A stretch of DNA of 64,000 nt from Sphingomonas sp. (lineage in GTDB: Bacteria; Pseudomonadota; Alphaproteobacteria; Sphingomonadales; Sphingomonadaceae): assembly GCF_030145815.1 (NCBI RefSeq), contig NZ_JAIXHL010000002.1:231141-295140 (forward strand). The letters run 5' to 3'. The position numbers and the translations under genes are program-made. Positions 41,777-50,917 of the stretch are shown here, in pieces. Under the pieces are notes generated by a model. It searched no databases, had not been told where the DNA came from, and worked only from the letters and a program-made list of their open reading frames with translations. Every line of letters starts with the position of its first letter. The stretch's first letter is position 1.

Positions 41777-42367
41777 TTAAAAATTTCGAGCGGGCGACCG
41801 AAATCGACGCAGGATGATATAGAGCGCGCCCTGTCCACCGTGGCGCGGGTGCGCGGGGCGCACGGCGGCGATGGCATCGGCATGGCGAGATGCGGCAAGC
41901 CAGTCCCCCACCGCAGCCCGGATCGCACCGCGCGCGTGCGGCCGCTCCGACTCCGGGCGCGGCGGCTTCCCGGTGATCAGCAGCAACACCCGGTCGCCAC
42001 GCGCAATCGCGCGCGCGAGCCCCTGGTCGAGCAGCGCATGCGCGCTGGCCAGCGTATGACCGTGCAGGTCGATCGAACTTTCCGGCGCAACCAGCCCGCG
42101 CGACAGGCGCCGGTCCCAGCCGCCGTCCAGCGTGTCGCGCGGCGGCTTGGGCGGGGGCGGCGGTGCGGGCTGGCGCGGCGGCGGGACCCGGCCCTTCACG
42201 CGTTTCACCGGTTCTGGATCAGGTACAGGCGCAGCCACCGGTGCGGCAAACGGCACGACCGGCGGGGCTGGGACCGGTTTGGCCCGCGCAATCGGCGTCA
42301 CACTGGAAATCACGCGCTGCCACAACGCCCGCTCCTCGGGCGAAAGCGCGCGCGGCGGGCGGGCCAT
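41777..42367 (-). CDS. Smr/MutS2-C domain protein
   Basis: A 196-residue protein with a proline-rich disordered N-terminal half (PPPRQPAPPPPPKPPR) and a C-terminal Smr domain with SIDLHGHT, LLITGK and RHGGQGALYIILRR. Smr domains nick or cleave nucleic acid, or bind stalled ribosomes in some relatives. It follows mltA by 3 bp on the same strand, and both lie behind the Tim44-domain gene, an arrangement I associate with sphingomonads and related alphaproteobacteria. Function of the stand-alone protein is not known. Confidence 0.92.
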   Translation of the reverse strand: MARPPRALSPEERALWQRVISSVTPIARAKPVPAPPVVPFAAPVAAPVPDPEPVKRVKGRVPPPRQPAPPPPPKPPRDTLDGGWDRRLSRGLVAPESSIDLHGHTLASAHALLDQGLARAIARGDRVLLLITGKPPRPESERPHARGAIRAAVGDWLAASRHADAIAAVRPAHPRHGGQGALYIILRRFRSPARNF

Positions 42368-42370
42368 GGA

Positions 42371-43630
42371 TCAGTCGCGCGCGGCGCCGAGGCGCGCGAG
42401 CGTCCCCTTGGGCAGCAACAGCCACGCGGTGCCGCGCGCGGCCATGCCGCCGGCAATCGCACGGGCATCGTCGCCCGCACCCCAGAAGGTGTCGAACCGG
42501 TTGGAGCCCTTGATCGCGCCGCCCGTGTCCTGCGCGATCCACAGCCCGTTGGCGTCCTGGCGATCCATCGACAGAAACACCGGCGCGCCGAGCGGCACGA
42601 ATTTCGGATCGGTCGCCACAGTCGCCTGCGCGGTCACCGGAATCCCCAGCGCGCCGAGCGGCCCGGCCCCGGTCAGCTCGCGGAAGAACACATAGCTCTT
42701 GTTCTCGCGCATGATCGCCTTCCCCTCTTCGGGGTTGGCGCGCAGATAGGCCATGATGCCCTGCATCGACGCCTGCCCGCGCTGCACCAGCCCGCGGTCT
42801 AGCATCAGCTTGCCGATCCCGGTATAGTCGCGCCCATTCTGGCTGGCATAGCCGATGCGCATCACCCCGCCATCGGGCAGGCGCAGGCGGCCCGAACCCT
42901 GGATCTGCAGAAAGAACAATTCGACCGGATCGGCCGCCCAAGCGATTTCCAGCCCGCGCCCGGCCAGCGCGCCCTGCTCGATCGCGGTACGGTCGTGATA
43001 GGGCACCAACTTGGTACCTTCGACGCGGCCACGGATCGACTTGCCCGCCAGCGTGTCGGTAAAGCTGCCGAGATCGACATCGATCAGATCGGACGGGCGG
43101 GCATAGACCGGCACCTCATAGCCGGGGCGGCGGGTGCGCGATCCGGCGATTTCGGGTTCGTAATATCCGGTCGCGAATGCCTTGCCGTCGGCGACCTGCA
43201 CCGTCTCAAAATACCGCGCGAAAAAGGTCGCGGCATCGCGATCCTGAGTGGTCCGCGCGGCATCGCAGGCGGGTTGCCAGTCTGCGCCGCGCGTGAGGCC
43301 GGTCGCGTCGGTACGACGAACAAGTGTCGCGCAGCTGAGCTTGAACGCACCGAGCGCACGCGCTGCGGCGGCCATTGTGATCGGCAGGTCATCGACCGCC
43401 GGACCTGCGAGCAATCCGGCGGCGGCAGCGGTGGTAACGCCCGCCGGAACGGGTGCGGCAGGAGCCGGGGTCAGCGGTGTCGCCGCAACCGGCTGGCGCA
43501 CCGGAACGCCGGAGGACGGTGCGGCGCGCGCGGGTGCAGTACCGCCGGTCGCGGGACGACCCGCCGGAACCACCCCGGACGAACACGCGCCCAACAGCGC
43601 GGCGCAAGCCGCTACCCCCCAAGCGCGCAT
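42371..43630 (-). CDS. mltA: Membrane-bound lytic murein transglycosylase A
   Basis: The lipoprotein signal (AACAALLGACSSG) leads a roughly 419-residue protein. After a Pro/Ala-rich linker come MltA-domain motifs (ATGYYEPEIAGS, VPVYARPSDLIDVDL) and the 3D domain at the C-terminus (IAQDTGGAIKGSNRFDTFWG), which holds the catalytic Asp. It cuts glycan strands between MurNAc and GlcNAc, forming 1,6-anhydro ends, on the outer-membrane inner face. ATG at 43630, GTG one codon upstream. Operon with the Tim44-domain and Smr genes. Confidence 0.95.
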   Translation of the reverse strand: MRAWGVAACAALLGACSSGVVPAGRPATGGTAPARAAPSSGVPVRQPVAATPLTPAPAAPVPAGVTTAAAAGLLAGPAVDDLPITMAAAARALGAFKLSCATLVRRTDATGLTRGADWQPACDAARTTQDRDAATFFARYFETVQVADGKAFATGYYEPEIAGSRTRRPGYEVPVYARPSDLIDVDLGSFTDTLAGKSIRGRVEGTKLVPYHDRTAIEQGALAGRGLEIAWAADPVELFFLQIQGSGRLRLPDGGVMRIGYASQNGRDYTGIGKLMLDRGLVQRGQASMQGIMAYLRANPEEGKAIMRENKSYVFFRELTGAGPLGALGIPVTAQATVATDPKFVPLGAPVFLSMDRQDANGLWIAQDTGGAIKGSNRFDTFWGAGDDARAIAGGMAARGTAWLLLPKGTLARLGAARD

Positions 43631-43652
43631 CACCTAACCCCTTTATGCCCGA

Positions 43653-44297
43653 TCAAACTTCGTCGGTGTCGCTCAGCTTCCAATTCGGATCGCCGCTGCC
43701 CAGCGTGCGGCTGAACGTCCAGGCATCGTGCGTCTGCACGGCATCGCTCAGCGACCCGGCGATGACGTTGCCGTCCTTGTCACGGGTGATCGCCGCGATA
43801 TCGGCGTCGAAACGGACCGTGATCCGCGCCACGCGGCCGTCGAGCGCGATGTCGGAGATGGTCGCGCGCTCGATGCTGATCAGACGGTTGTCGAGCGTCT
43901 CGCCCGCCGCCTCGCGCGCGTCGATCGCGGCAATGAAGTCATGGCGCACATTGTCATCGACCAGCCAGTCGAGCGTCTCGCGGTCGCCCTTCCAGAACGC
44001 CTCGAGGATCATGCGGTAGGCGGATTTCGCGCCCTCGACGAACTGCCCCACATCGAACGACGGGTCGGCAGCGACCAGCGCGCGCAGGCCGCCCTCGGCA
44101 CCGCTCTCCAGCGGTCGAGGACCCGCGTCACGCACTTCGGCGGGCATGTCGATCGTGCGCGGCATCTGCGGCGCGCCGATGCGTTCTTCAGCCGGCTTGG
44201 GCAGCGGCTGCTCATGCCCGGTGCGCTTGCCCAGCACCGAGTAGAGGCGGAGCGCGAGGAACGCGGCAATCGCGGCAAACAGGATCACTAGATACAC
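43653..44297 (-). CDS. Tim44/TimA-domain inner-membrane protein
   Basis: The 214-residue protein starts with a single membrane helix (VILFAAIAAFLALRLYSVL) and has a C-terminal Tim44-like domain (FDVGQFVEGAKSAYRMILEAF, then IAGSLSDAVQTHDAWTFSR). In mitochondria Tim44 links Hsp70 to the import channel; bacterial TimA-type proteins are membrane-anchored and of uncertain function. GTG start with AAGGTG 8 bp upstream. It heads a minus-strand operon with mltA and Smr and is divergent from secB, a neighbourhood seen in many alphaproteobacteria, suggesting a link to protein export. Confidence 0.92.
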   Translation of the reverse strand: MYLVILFAAIAAFLALRLYSVLGKRTGHEQPLPKPAEERIGAPQMPRTIDMPAEVRDAGPRPLESGAEGGLRALVAADPSFDVGQFVEGAKSAYRMILEAFWKGDRETLDWLVDDNVRHDFIAAIDAREAAGETLDNRLISIERATISDIALDGRVARITVRFDADIAAITRDKDGNVIAGSLSDAVQTHDAWTFSRTLGSGDPNWKLSDTDEV

Positions 44298-44474
44298 TTG
44301 GGCACCTTCTTTCTTCGCTCCAACATAGGCGGGAAACCGCCGCGTTTCAAATCCGGTCTGCTGCGCGGTGCACGCCCGTTGAAACGCTCAAGCGCCCCTG
44401 CTAGTCGCGACCGTCATCGCAACGCGGGTCGCCGCGACAAGTATCCCGAATATTGACAAGGAAGTTTGACGACC

Positions 44475-44975
44475 ATGGACACGCCCGACACCGCAGCTCC
44501 CCAGGCGAATGGCGCCGACACCGCCCCGTCGGTCGGCGTGATCTCGCAATATATCAAGGACTTCTCGTTCGAGAATCCGAACTCGCCGGCAATTTATCAG
44601 GTGCAGGGCCAGCCCGCGTTCGACGTTCAGTTCAACATCGGCGCGGCCGAAGTGGCACAGGACGTCCATGAAGTGACGCTGAAGATCGATGTCCGCGCCA
44701 CGATGGAAGAGCAGGTCGCGTTCATCGTCGACCTGTCCTATTCGGGCCTGTTCGCGATCCGCAACGTGCCGGACGAGCATCTCCAGCCCTTCCTGCTCGG
44801 CGAAGCGCCGCGCCTGCTCTTCCCGTTCGCGCGCCGCGTGCTGGCCGATGCCGTCCGCGACGGCGGCTTCCCGCCGCTGATGCTCGAGCCGATCGACTTT
44901 AACGGCCTGTATGAACAGCAGCGCGCGCAGCACGACGCGCAGGGCATGCTGGGCGGCGAGGCCGGCCAGGCGTAA
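44475..44975 (+). CDS. secB: Protein-export chaperone SecB
   Basis: The 166-residue tetrameric chaperone holds precursor proteins unfolded and delivers them to SecA. Family blocks are clear: ISQYIKDFSFENPNSPAIYQ, the SecA-binding acidic face (EVTLKIDVRA) and PRLLFPFARRVLADAVRDGG. The ATG at 44475 is preferred over the ORF track's TTG at 44466 because the AAGGAAG site at 44458 is correctly spaced only for the ATG. It is followed by the inverted repeat at 44993-45130. Confidence 0.97.
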   Translation: MDTPDTAAPQANGADTAPSVGVISQYIKDFSFENPNSPAIYQVQGQPAFDVQFNIGAAEVAQDVHEVTLKIDVRATMEEQVAFIVDLSYSGLFAIRNVPDEHLQPFLLGEAPRLLFPFARRVLADAVRDGGFPPLMLEPIDFNGLYEQQRAQHDAQGMLGGEAGQA

Positions 44976-44992
44976 AGGTGTTCGCCCCCTCC

Positions 44993-45130
44993 AATCCTCC
45001 CCGCCAGGGGGAGGTGGCAGCGCGCAGCGCTGACGGAGGGGGCGGAACCACTGCGGCAAGAGGTTAGAGGACACAGCCGTCCTCCCCCTCCGCCGCCTTC
45101 GGCGCCACCTCCCCCTGGCGGGGGAGGATT
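44993..45130. repeat. Long imperfect inverted repeat (REP/BIME-like) between secB and murJ
   Basis: The left arm AATCCTCCCCGCCAGGGGGA (44993 onward to 45018) and the right arm (45104-45130) are reverse complements except for one extra base. Inside each arm is a smaller CCTCCCCGCCAGGGGGAGG hairpin. Between them lies a second pair of partial complements (GACGGAGGGGGCGG and CCTCCCCCTCCGCC). This is the architecture of a dispersed palindromic element and could end or stabilise the secB transcript. Confidence 0.8.
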
Positions 45131-45151
45131 GAGATAAAGGGCGGGGAATCC

Positions 45152-46717
45152 ATGAATCTCGTCAAGGCACTCGGGTCGATCGGCGGGCTGACGCTCGTCA
45201 GCCGGGTGCTGGGGCTGGTCCGCGATTCGCTGTTCGCGCGCTATGTCGGCGCCAGCTTCGCGTCGGACGCCTTCCTGATCGCCTTCCGCCTGCCCAACCT
45301 CTTCCGCGCCTTGTTCGCCGAAGGGGCGTTCAGCGCCGCGTTCGTGCCGATGTTCAGCAAGAAGGTCGGCGAGTCCGGCGGCGACACCAAATCCGCCTTG
45401 TCCTTTGCGGAAGAGGCGCTGTCGGTTCTCCTGCCGATCCTGATCCTGATCACCGCGGTGATGGAGATCGCCGCATTCCCGGTGGTGTGGGCGCTGTCGG
45501 GCGGGTTCAATGAGGCCAGCCCCGGCGAGTTCGCCTATGCGGTCGAACTGTCGCGGATCACCTTCCCCTATCTGCTGCTCATCAGCCTCGTCTCATTGCT
45601 CGGCGGCATCCTCAATTCGCTCAACAAATTCTGGGTGAATGCCGCGGCGCCGATCCTGCTCAACGCGACGCTGATCGTGGCGCTGCTGTTCTTCCACACC
45701 GACGACACGCTGCTGACTGCACGCAATCAGGCGATTGCGGTGACCGTGTCGGGCGCACTGCAGCTGCTGTGGCTGATCCTCGCCTGCCGCGCCGCCGGGG
45801 TGAAGCTCAAGCTCCGCCTCCCCCGCCTCAGCCCGGACGTGAAAAAACTGCTCAAGCTGATCGGCCCGGCAGCGGCGGGTGCGGGAGCGTATCAGATCAA
45901 TCTCGTCATCTCGACCGCGCTCGCCGCCAGCCTGCTGGTCGAGGGGTCGGTGTCCTACATCTACTACGCCGACCGGCTGAACCAGCTCCCGCTCGGCCTG
46001 ATCGGCATCGGTCTTGGCACCGTGCTGCTTCCCACTATCGCGCGCCAGCTGGGTGCGGGGAATGACGGCGCGGCGATGCACACGCAGAATCGCGGGATGG
46101 AACTGGCGCTGTTCCTCACCCTCCCGGCCACCGTCGCGCTGGTGGTGTGCGGCGTGCCGATCGTCGCGGCGCTGTTCCAGCATGGCGCGTTCACGCCCGA
46201 GGACAGCCGCGCCACCGCGCAGGCGCTCGCCGCCTTCTCCGTCGGTCTGCCCGCCTACATCCTGATCAAGGTGCTGACCCCGGGCTTCTACGCCCGGTCG
46301 GATACCAAGACGCCGGTGCGCTATGCGACGATCTCGATCGGCATCAATCTGGTGCTCAACCTCGCGCTGATCGTTCCGCTCAAGCATATGGGTCCGCCGC
46401 TCGCCACTGCGATCGCAGCCTGGGTCAATGTCGCCCTGCTCTACCGCACGCTCGTCAAGCGCGGCCATTTCGACGCCGATCCGCAATTGCGCCGCCGCGT
46501 CTGGCGGCTGGTCGGCGCGGCGGTCGCGATGGGCGCGGTGATGTTCTTCCTCAACGACCTGTTCACGCCTTACACGCACGGAGCCTGGACGATCCGCACC
46601 GGGGCGATGACGGTGCTGGTCGGCGCCGGATGCGTGGTGTACGCGGTCGCGTGTTTCGCAACCGGCGCGTTCCGGCCGAGTGACATCAAGGCGCTGGTGC
46701 GCCGCAAAGCAACCTAA
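45152..46717 (+). CDS. murJ: Lipid II flippase MurJ
   Basis: A 521-residue MOP-superfamily transporter with about 14 membrane helices. The MurJ opening ([19 protein letters not shown], with the conserved Arg in RD) and [20 protein letters not shown] are intact. It moves lipid-linked peptidoglycan precursor across the inner membrane. It starts 21 bp after the inverted repeat. trpS follows 17 bp downstream, so the two form one transcript. Confidence 0.97.
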   Translation: MNLVKALGSIGGLTLVSRVLGLVRDSLFARYVGASFASDAFLIAFRLPNLFRALFAEGAFSAAFVPMFSKKVGESGGDTKSALSFAEEALSVLLPILILITAVMEIAAFPVVWALSGGFNEASPGEFAYAVELSRITFPYLLLISLVSLLGGILNSLNKFWVNAAAPILLNATLIVALLFFHTDDTLLTARNQAIAVTVSGALQLLWLILACRAAGVKLKLRLPRLSPDVKKLLKLIGPAAAGAGAYQINLVISTALAASLLVEGSVSYIYYADRLNQLPLGLIGIGLGTVLLPTIARQLGAGNDGAAMHTQNRGMELALFLTLPATVALVVCGVPIVAALFQHGAFTPEDSRATAQALAAFSVGLPAYILIKVLTPGFYARSDTKTPVRYATISIGINLVLNLALIVPLKHMGPPLATAIAAWVNVALLYRTLVKRGHFDADPQLRRRVWRLVGAAVAMGAVMFFLNDLFTPYTHGAWTIRTGAMTVLVGAGCVVYAVACFATGAFRPSDIKALVRRKAT

Positions 46718-46734
46718 GGTCTGGACCCTCACTC

Positions 46735-47745
46735 ATGCGCGTCGTTTCCGGCATCAAGCCAACCGGCAATCTCCACCTCGGCAACTATCTCGGCGCGATC
46801 AAGCAATGGGTGGGTATGCAGGCCGATGTCGAGGCGGCGGGCGGCGAGTCGATGTACTTCATCGCCGACCTTCACGCGCTGACCGAATGGAGCGAGCCGG
46901 CGGCGATCACCGACAGCACGTTCGAGGTTAGCGCCGCGATGATCGCCAGCGGCATCGACCCCAGCCGCTCGATCCTGTTCAACCAGGCGCGCGTTCCGGC
47001 GCATAGCGAGCTCGCCTGGCTGCTCAACAATGTCGCCCGCGTCGGCTGGCTCAACCGCATGACCCAGTTCAAGGACAAGGCGGGCAAGAACCGTGAGGGC
47101 GCGAGCGTCGGGCTGTACGACTACCCCGTGCTGATGGCCGCCGACGTCCTGCTCTATCGTGCGACGCATGTGCCCGTCGGCGAGGACCAGAAGCAGCATC
47201 TCGAGCTGGCGCGCGACATCGCCGCCAAGTTCAACCTCGACTACAAGACCGACCTGCTGCTCGAGCCCGAACCGCTGATCAGCAAGGCCGCGCCGCGCAT
47301 CATGTCGCTGCGCGATGCGACGCAGAAAATGTCCAAGTCGAACCCGTCCGATGCGGCGCGGATCAACCTCGTCGATGACGACGACGCGATTGCCCAGAAA
47401 TTCCGCAAGGCCAAGACCGACCCGGAGCCGATGGGGGAAAGCTGGGAGTCGCTCAAGGACCGGCCCGAGGCGAAAAACCTCGTCACCATCTTCGCCGCGC
47501 TCGCCGACCGCACGCCGGAGGATGTCGTCGCCGAATATGCCGGGCAAGGTTTCGGCAGCTTCAAGCCCGCACTCGCCGACCTCGCCGTGGCGAAGCTCGG
47601 CCCGATCCGCGACGAAATGGTCCGCCTGATCGCCGACAAGGGCGCGGTCGATGCCGAACTGCGCAAGGGCGCGCAGCGCGCCGCCACCCTCGCCGCGCCG
47701 CTGCTGCGCGATGTGCAGCAGGCAATGGGGCTGCGCATCGGCTGA
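46735..47745 (+). CDS. trpS: Tryptophanyl-tRNA synthetase
   Basis: The 336-residue class I synthetase charges tRNA-Trp. The HIGH-type motif ([13 protein letters not shown]) is at the N-terminus and [13 protein letters not shown] near residue 202; [19 protein letters not shown] follows in the C-terminal domain. Length and motifs are normal. It follows murJ by 17 bp and precedes a TPR protein by 48 bp. Confidence 0.98.
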   Translation: MRVVSGIKPTGNLHLGNYLGAIKQWVGMQADVEAAGGESMYFIADLHALTEWSEPAAITDSTFEVSAAMIASGIDPSRSILFNQARVPAHSELAWLLNNVARVGWLNRMTQFKDKAGKNREGASVGLYDYPVLMAADVLLYRATHVPVGEDQKQHLELARDIAAKFNLDYKTDLLLEPEPLISKAAPRIMSLRDATQKMSKSNPSDAARINLVDDDDAIAQKFRKAKTDPEPMGESWESLKDRPEAKNLVTIFAALADRTPEDVVAEYAGQGFGSFKPALADLAVAKLGPIRDEMVRLIADKGAVDAELRKGAQRAATLAAPLLRDVQQAMGLRIG

Positions 47746-47793
47746 CAGGGATTGTCGCTGGCATGAACGGGACAGGCTGATAGTCTGGCCCGC

Positions 47794-49356
47794 ATGCGCT
47801 TGCTGCTTTCCCTGCTGCTTGTCACCGCCCCGGCGCAGGCGTCCGAACGCGCGCCGGTTCCGAAAGCTGCGGACAAGGTTCAGGCGGCGCTCGACGCGTG
47901 CCTCGCAAAGCCGGAACCAGCCGACCGCTGTTTCGCGCTCCAGCTCGCCCGCGCCCGCGCTCTGCTCGCCACCGACCCCGCCGCCGCGCACGCGCTCGCC
48001 CAAGCTGCCCGCCGCGCCGCTACAGACGCGCATGATGCTGCCGCAGACCGCGTCGCCCCGCTCGATTTCCGTCGCCGCAACGGCACCATCACCCCAGCCG
48101 ATGCCGCCGCGCTCGTGCGTGGCGAGGAACAGGTCCGCCGCCTCTGGATCGACCTTGCCGAGGCCAGCGAAGTGCTCGGCGACGCGGCCCTCGCCTCGGG
48201 CCGGATCTATCGTGAGGCTGCCGAGAATTATGGCAGCACCGTCGCGCTGCTCGAAGAACATGGCCGGAGCGATGCCGACAAACGCTGGCGCTTGCGCGCC
48301 AAGGGCAAGCACGCTGCGGCATTCACCGACTCCCCGTCTCCCGACGAAGGGGCAAAGCCCGCACGCGAGGCCTATGACGAGGCACTGGCCGCCTATGGCC
48401 CCGCCGACCCGCTCACCGTCTCGCTGGCACTGACACTTGCCGACTCGCATACGCAGCTCGGTCGGTTCGACGCGGCGGAGCCGCTCTATCGCGATGCGCG
48501 TGCGCGGCTGCGCGATCCGGTCGCACGGATCGATGCCGACACGCGTATCATGCAGCTGTTGACCCGAATGGACCGCCGTCAGGAAGCCGAAGCGCTGGGT
48601 CGAGACCTCCTTAGCCGCCTCACTGCGAGCCGCGCCGACCCGCTCCAGTCCGCGCGCGTCTACCTCGATCTTGCGGCCGTGGTGGCACCCGAGGACGGCC
48701 TCGCCTTCGCCCGCACCGCGCTGGCACTGCGCACCGAAAAGCTGGGCGAGAAGCATGTTGACACCGCCCGCGCGCAACTCGCCATTGCGACGCTGCTCGA
48801 GGCGCTGGGCCGTTACGCCGAGGCCGAGCCGCTGCGGCGTACGGGGGCGTGGGCATTGCGGGGCAAGCTCTTTGCCCAGCACCCCGAAACCGCGGCCGCC
48901 TGGCTGCGCTACGGCGAAAATCTGCTGCTTCAGGGCAAGCTCAAAGAAGCCGCCGGCGCGCTAAGCACCGCCGAGTTTTCCGTGCGCGATTCGGTCGGGG
49001 AAAAGCACCCGCAATATGGCCGGGTGCTACTGTTCACCGGCATGACGCAGCTGCGCCAGGGCGATCCGCAATCGATCGCGACAATCGAACGCGGTCTGAC
49101 GATCATCCGCGCCGGCCTCGCCCCGACGCATATCGACCGGGTACAGGCGGAGCTGACCTGGGGGATGCTCAAGCTGCTGAGCGGCGACCCGGCGACCGCG
49201 CGGTCGCAATTCCGCGCCGTCGGCCAGGCCGGGCTGGAGCGCGCCGCCGCCTTTGCCGACTATGGCCCGGCAGCGCAGCGCGAGCTGAAGCAATTCTCCG
49301 GCGTCTACGCGCTTCAGGTCCGCGCGGCGTGGCAGCTGGCGGCCACGAAGCCCTAG
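47794..49356 (+). CDS. Secreted tetratricopeptide-repeat protein
   Basis: The 520-residue protein has a signal peptide (MRLLLSLLLVTAPAQAS) and then helical pairs of TPR type (EALAAYGPADPLTVSLALTL, then LRTEKLGEKHVDTARAQLAI). The repeats after residue 190 are of the kinesin-light-chain-like kind (LGEKHVDTA, GEKHPQYGRVL). It is probably a periplasmic scaffold with no enzyme motif. It is last in the murJ-trpS run, and its stop shares CTAG with gshA on the other strand. Confidence 0.8.
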   Translation: MRLLLSLLLVTAPAQASERAPVPKAADKVQAALDACLAKPEPADRCFALQLARARALLATDPAAAHALAQAARRAATDAHDAAADRVAPLDFRRRNGTITPADAAALVRGEEQVRRLWIDLAEASEVLGDAALASGRIYREAAENYGSTVALLEEHGRSDADKRWRLRAKGKHAAAFTDSPSPDEGAKPAREAYDEALAAYGPADPLTVSLALTLADSHTQLGRFDAAEPLYRDARARLRDPVARIDADTRIMQLLTRMDRRQEAEALGRDLLSRLTASRADPLQSARVYLDLAAVVAPEDGLAFARTALALRTEKLGEKHVDTARAQLAIATLLEALGRYAEAEPLRRTGAWALRGKLFAQHPETAAAWLRYGENLLLQGKLKEAAGALSTAEFSVRDSVGEKHPQYGRVLLFTGMTQLRQGDPQSIATIERGLTIIRAGLAPTHIDRVQAELTWGMLKLLSGDPATARSQFRAVGQAGLERAAAFADYGPAAQRELKQFSGVYALQVRAAWQLAATKP

Positions 49357-50726
49357 AAGCGCGTCTCCGCATAGATCCGGCTGACATCGCCCTGCCACTC
49401 GCCGTGATAGCGGTCGAGCAGCAGTTCGGCTGGCACCTTGCCGCTCCGCACGATCTCACGCAGCGGGTCGAGAAAGCCATTCTCGCTGTCCCCCGCCGAA
49501 TTGAGCCGCGCGCGCGCCGTCAGGCCTGCCCCGGCGATGTCGATCACCTGCCCGGCGATATCGCGCAGCGTGCCGCCACCGGGCAGCGGCGCGTCGAGGC
49601 CAAGTCGCGGCACGCTGTCGCGCAGCGTCTGCCGCCCGGCCATGTCCCAGTCCTTGACCAGATCCCATGCCGCATCCAGCGCGCCCTGATCATAGAGCAG
49701 CCCGACCCACAAAGCCGGCAGCGCACAGATCCGCCCCCACGGCCCGCCATCGGCGCCGCGCATTTCGAGGAAGGTCTTCAACCGCACTTCGGGGAAGGCG
49801 GTCGACAGATGGTCTGCCCAATCGTCAATCGTCGGCTTTTCGCCCGGCAGCACCGACAGCTCGCCCTTGAGGAAGTCGCGGAAGCTCAACCCTGCCGCAT
49901 CGATGTAGCGCCCGTCGCGGTAGACAAAGTACATCGGCACATCGAGCGCATAGTCGGCATAATGCTCGTATCCGAACCCCTCCTCGAACACGAACGGCAG
50001 CATGCCGGTGCGGTGCGGATCGGTGTCCGACCAGATGTGCGAGCGATAGGAGAGCATCCCGTTCGGCTTGCCCTCGGTAAACGGCGAATTGGCGAACAGC
50101 GCGGTCGCCAGCGGCTGTAGCGCGAGGCCGACGCGGAACTTCTGCGCCATGTCCGCCTCGCTCGAATAATCGAGGTTCACCTGGATCGTGCAGGTGCGCA
50201 GCATCATGTCGAGGCCGAGCGACCCGACGCGCGGCATATGGTTGAGCATGATGCCATAGCGGCCCTTGGGCATGATCGGCAGCTCGGCGCGCGTCTTGTC
50301 CGGCCACATGCCAAGGCCAAGGAAGCCGATGCCCAGCTTCTCGCCCACCGCCTTCACCTGTTGCAGGTGCCGCCCGGTCTCGGCGCAGGTCTGGTGCAAA
50401 TTCTCGAGCGGCGCGCCGGAGAGTTCGAGCTGTCCGGCAGGCTCCAGGCTGACCGTCCCGTCCGGACCGGACAGCGCGATCACCTTGCCCCCCTCCTCGA
50501 CCGGGCTCCAGCCGAACTGGGTCAGCTCGGCGAGCAGGTCGCGGATGCCGCCCGGCTCGTCATAAGACGGCGCGTGATTGTCGCCGATCGCATAGACGAA
50601 CTTCTCATGCTCGGTACCGATGCGCCAGCGCTCCGCCGGCTTTTCGCCCCCGGCGAAATAGTCGAGGAGCATCTGACGGCTCTCGATGACAGGCGCGTTG
50701 CTGTTTGAAACCGTCTTTGTGCTCAT
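49353..50726 (-). CDS. gshA: Glutamate-cysteine ligase (GCS2/plant-type)
   Basis: The 457-residue ligase makes gamma-glutamylcysteine, the first step of glutathione synthesis. The plant/alphaproteobacterial type is shown by RIGTEHEKF, SLEPAGQLELSG, HMPRVGSLGLDMM, IQVNLDYSSEADM and RTGMLPFVFEEGFGYE. I use the ATG at 50726 (MSTKTVSN); the ORF track adds three codons. It sits behind the AT-rich orphan gene and rsmE on the same strand. The upstream 180 bp (50,736-50,917) hold no gene. Confidence 0.96.
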   Translation of the reverse strand: MSTKTVSNSNAPVIESRQMLLDYFAGGEKPAERWRIGTEHEKFVYAIGDNHAPSYDEPGGIRDLLAELTQFGWSPVEEGGKVIALSGPDGTVSLEPAGQLELSGAPLENLHQTCAETGRHLQQVKAVGEKLGIGFLGLGMWPDKTRAELPIMPKGRYGIMLNHMPRVGSLGLDMMLRTCTIQVNLDYSSEADMAQKFRVGLALQPLATALFANSPFTEGKPNGMLSYRSHIWSDTDPHRTGMLPFVFEEGFGYEHYADYALDVPMYFVYRDGRYIDAAGLSFRDFLKGELSVLPGEKPTIDDWADHLSTAFPEVRLKTFLEMRGADGGPWGRICALPALWVGLLYDQGALDAAWDLVKDWDMAGRQTLRDSVPRLGLDAPLPGGGTLRDIAGQVIDIAGAGLTARARLNSAGDSENGFLDPLREIVRSGKVPAELLLDRYHGEWQGDVSRIYAETRF

Positions 50727-50917
50727 CGCGCGCATTTAGGCGCGCGAAACGATCTGCGAAAGGGGGGATGAAACACCCAAATCGGGATGGGAAATGCGGG
50801 GGTTTTACCTCCGCTTGGTTGCAAGCGCTCGCAATCTTGCGTTCCGCGCTATTCGGACGGTCAAGCGGGGAAGCGCCCGCGATAGAGACTGTTAACAGAA
50901 ATCATTTTTCGAACAAA

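Noticed and set aside
40202-42802. 866-residue plus frame over the GGDEF/EAL and Smr genes
   Set aside because: Shadow of the minus-strand genes, whose domain motifs are clear.
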